This document shows, in pieces, positions 42,497-44,090 of a DNA stretch of 44,090 bases. The position numbers were made by a program, and so were the translations under genes. The notes beneath the pieces were generated by a model. The model had not been told where the DNA came from. It ran no database searches and saw only the letters and a program-made list of their open reading frames with translations. The DNA is from Deltaproteobacteria bacterium (GTDB lineage: Bacteria; Desulfobacterota; GWC2-55-46; JAJCZF01): assembly GCA_029262535.1 (NCBI GenBank), contig JAJCZF010000051.1, forward strand, positions 1 to 44,090. The letters run 5' to 3'. The stretch's first letter is position 1. The number at the start of each line of letters is the position of its first letter.

Positions 42497-43710
42497 CAGG
42501 TCGAGCCGCTTACTCTCCAAGACGAGCCAGCCCGTTGCCGGTCTTCTTTTTCCTTCTTCTCTTGACCTGGATAGTTCCGTCTCCGGCCTTGTCCGGGCAG
42601 GCGCTGGACGATCTTGAAAAGGAGATGTCATCTTATCCGAATATAGAGTGGAAAGAGCGCGGTCTAGTGGATTCGCTTAAAAAGTGCCGCGCCGGGGGTG
42701 TGATTGTCTGTGTCGATCTCGGCCTGGCCTATGAAGAGATAAGGCGGGAAGAGAGCGAGGTTGACCTGCCGGAATGTATCGCCGACCGCCTATACGAGCT
42801 TGGCTGCAAACGCGGCGCTCCGGCTGGCTGTTATCTCACGGCATGGCATTACTACCACGACCGGTGCCGCATTGCCTCTTCCTCAAAAATAGAAAAATTC
42901 AAGGAAGCCGGTTGCAACCGGATGGCCGAGTATAGTTTGCGCTGGAATACCCACAGGCAGGTATCGCGTGCATACCTTGAGCTTTTTGATAAGATCTGCA
43001 ATGAAGAGCTCTTTGAAGACGGTGCGGCTGCTCTGTCGACAGCCGTCTCTATAAATAGAGCTTCTTACGAGCAGGCCGGAGAAGGGCTCAATGCGGTGGA
43101 GCGAGAGGCCTTGGACCGTAAGCTCTTTGTAAAGGCGGCTCTCGGAGCTACCCCCGCGATGGATACCGTTGAGGTAGACCCTGTGACCGGTGAGGTCAGG
43201 ATGGCGCGCGAGCCGGCCTCTCCTAATACGGTAAAGGAACTTATAGAAATGGGCGCGAACCCTAACGCGAGGAGCTTCGACGGCAAAAGCCCGCTTGTGA
43301 CCGCCATAAGGTACGGAAACCTTAAGGCCGTCAGATCGCTGCTCGCTGCCGGGGCCGATCCGAATACGATTGAAGAGTATGGTATGGGCGCGCTTCATCA
43401 GGCCGCCATGCAAGAGACGATTGATACAACTCTGATAAAAATTTTAATCAGATACGGGGCAGGGCTGGAGACGAAAGCCGGGGGCGGCATGACCCCGCTG
43501 ATGCTCGGCGCAAAGAGCGGGAACGCGCGCGCCGTAAGGGTCCTCTTAAACGAAGGGGCCGATCCCGAAGCCGTAAACGAAAACGGTGAAAATGCTCTTG
43601 AGATGGCCATCGATGCAGGCGCCGCCTATAGCTCTATGCCCCTCTATGTAAAACGTTATGAAGAGATAGAAGCGCTATTAAAGGGCTCTTCAATGTCAGG
43701 GCAGGAGTAA
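42484..43710 (+). CDS. Exported protein with Cys-rich N-terminal region and ankyrin repeats
   Basis: This 408-aa protein has a signal peptide (LPVFFFLLLLTWIVPSPALS). A Cys-rich helical region (about 60-200) resembles Sel1/Hcp-type repeats, with pairs such as LGCKRGAPAGCYLTAWHY. Four or so ankyrin repeats occupy about 235-395 (LIEMGANPNARSFDGKSPLV, LLAAGADPNTIEEYGMGALH). The paired cysteines would form disulfides in the periplasm. Its ATG lies inside the end of the lipoprotein gene, so the two are translationally coupled. Function is unknown; a protein-binding role is inferred. Confidence 0.85.
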   Translation: MGPVTGRAAYSPRRASPLPVFFFLLLLTWIVPSPALSGQALDDLEKEMSSYPNIEWKERGLVDSLKKCRAGGVIVCVDLGLAYEEIRREESEVDLPECIADRLYELGCKRGAPAGCYLTAWHYYHDRCRIASSSKIEKFKEAGCNRMAEYSLRWNTHRQVSRAYLELFDKICNEELFEDGAAALSTAVSINRASYEQAGEGLNAVEREALDRKLFVKAALGATPAMDTVEVDPVTGEVRMAREPASPNTVKELIEMGANPNARSFDGKSPLVTAIRYGNLKAVRSLLAAGADPNTIEEYGMGALHQAAMQETIDTTLIKILIRYGAGLETKAGGGMTPLMLGAKSGNARAVRVLLNEGADPEAVNENGENALEMAIDAGAAYSSMPLYVKRYEEIEALLKGSSMSGQE

Positions 43711-43713
43711 GTC

Positions 43714-44090
43714 ATGAAGAATATAAAGTGGCCGTCTTGTGGGCTTATCCTGATAATTCTTTTTGCTCTTTCATGCGCAAAGGAGTTGCCTTCGGATCTT
43801 GCGCAGGCCTCGGACTTTATGGGGTATATCTCGGCCCGCAGACAGCTTTCAAACTCTCTATTTTCCGTGGGCTTCCCGGACGGGCGTCCGTCGGAATTCG
43901 TAAGTTTTATATTTTCATCGATGGGCCGCGCCGAGTGGCCCCCGACCGAAGCGGATATAGACGAGAATGAGGCCGCGGGTTATAAGGCCGTGGGTTTGAA
44001 AATGCCCCCGGCCGGAATCGCTTTTATCGCGCTTTCACCGGACAAGAGGGCCGGCAGGCAGCTTGTTGTGCGCTATGACGATTCGCGTTC
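43714..44090 (+). CDS. Lipoprotein of unknown function, 3' end outside window
   Basis: The frame is open from ATG 43714 (AGGAG seven bases before it) to the window edge, 125 codons. MKNIKWPSCGLILIILFALS is followed by Cys in the lipobox LFALSC. The mature part has no recognised motif (ASDFMGYISARRQLSNSLFS; PDGRPSEFVSFIFSS). It begins three bases after the ankyrin gene stop and so belongs to the same operon. The opposite-frame and shifted reading frames here are not coding. Confidence 0.8.
   Translation, partial: MKNIKWPSCGLILIILFALSCAKELPSDLAQASDFMGYISARRQLSNSLFSVGFPDGRPSEFVSFIFSSMGRAEWPPTEADIDENEAAGYKAVGLKMPPAGIAFIALSPDKRAGRQLVVRYDDSR

Overview
The window looks like part of the chromosome of an anaerobic, Gram-negative, Desulfobacterota-like ('deltaproteobacterial') bacterium. 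This is inferred from ferredoxin-linked TCA enzymes, a flavin-based bifurcating Flx-Hdr complex, a type-E (HdrB-like) succinate dehydrogenase, the serA-hisZ-purA neighbourhood, abundant lipoproteins and many REP-type repeats. No rRNA, tRNA, CRISPR array, transposase or phage gene was recognised.

Layout. 1-666 is the 5' part of an exported protein (minus strand). 1023-10364 (minus) holds two units: sdhA-sdhB-CCG subunit (type-E succinate dehydrogenase/fumarate reductase), and sucC-sucD-korD-korA-small membrane protein-korB-korC, closed by a terminator at 4657-4700. 10571-22727 (minus) is a tightly packed run of thirteen genes: mdh, fumarase alpha and beta, hdrC, hdrB, hdrA, flxD/mvhD, a HicB-like small protein, flxC, flxB, flxA, and a soluble fumarate-reductase-like pair. 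A divergent promoter region (22.9-23.1 kb) leads on the plus strand to a serine-synthesis pair (aminotransferase and serA), then hisZ and purA. From 28.6 kb the window becomes accessory: an orphan AT-rich gene bracketed by long inverted repeats, an NlpD-like lipoprotein, apt, a 13-repeat exported ankyrin protein, a DUF2130 protein, a PilZ protein with an unknown partner, a DEAD-box helicase, a second AT-rich orphan, a REPIN, an unknown protein, an HDOD-GGDEF protein, and a cluster of two exported ankyrin proteins with a lipoprotein cut by the window end.

How it fits together. The minus-strand block encodes malate <-> fumarate <-> succinate <-> succinyl-CoA <-> 2-oxoglutarate, with ferredoxin as the redox partner of KorABCD. 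The Flx-Hdr complex sits in the same operon as fumarase, Mdh and a soluble fumarate-reductase-like enzyme whose catalytic residues are intact. An attractive inference is that NADH oxidation is split between a high-potential branch (thiol/fumarate) and ferredoxin, which then feeds the reductive 2-oxoglutarate synthase.

The second theme is repeats. At least six families of palindromic or inverted elements fill the gaps. One family of about 122 bp (five copies, four inside operons) has a central stem whose arms change together between copies; one copy carries another element nested inside it.
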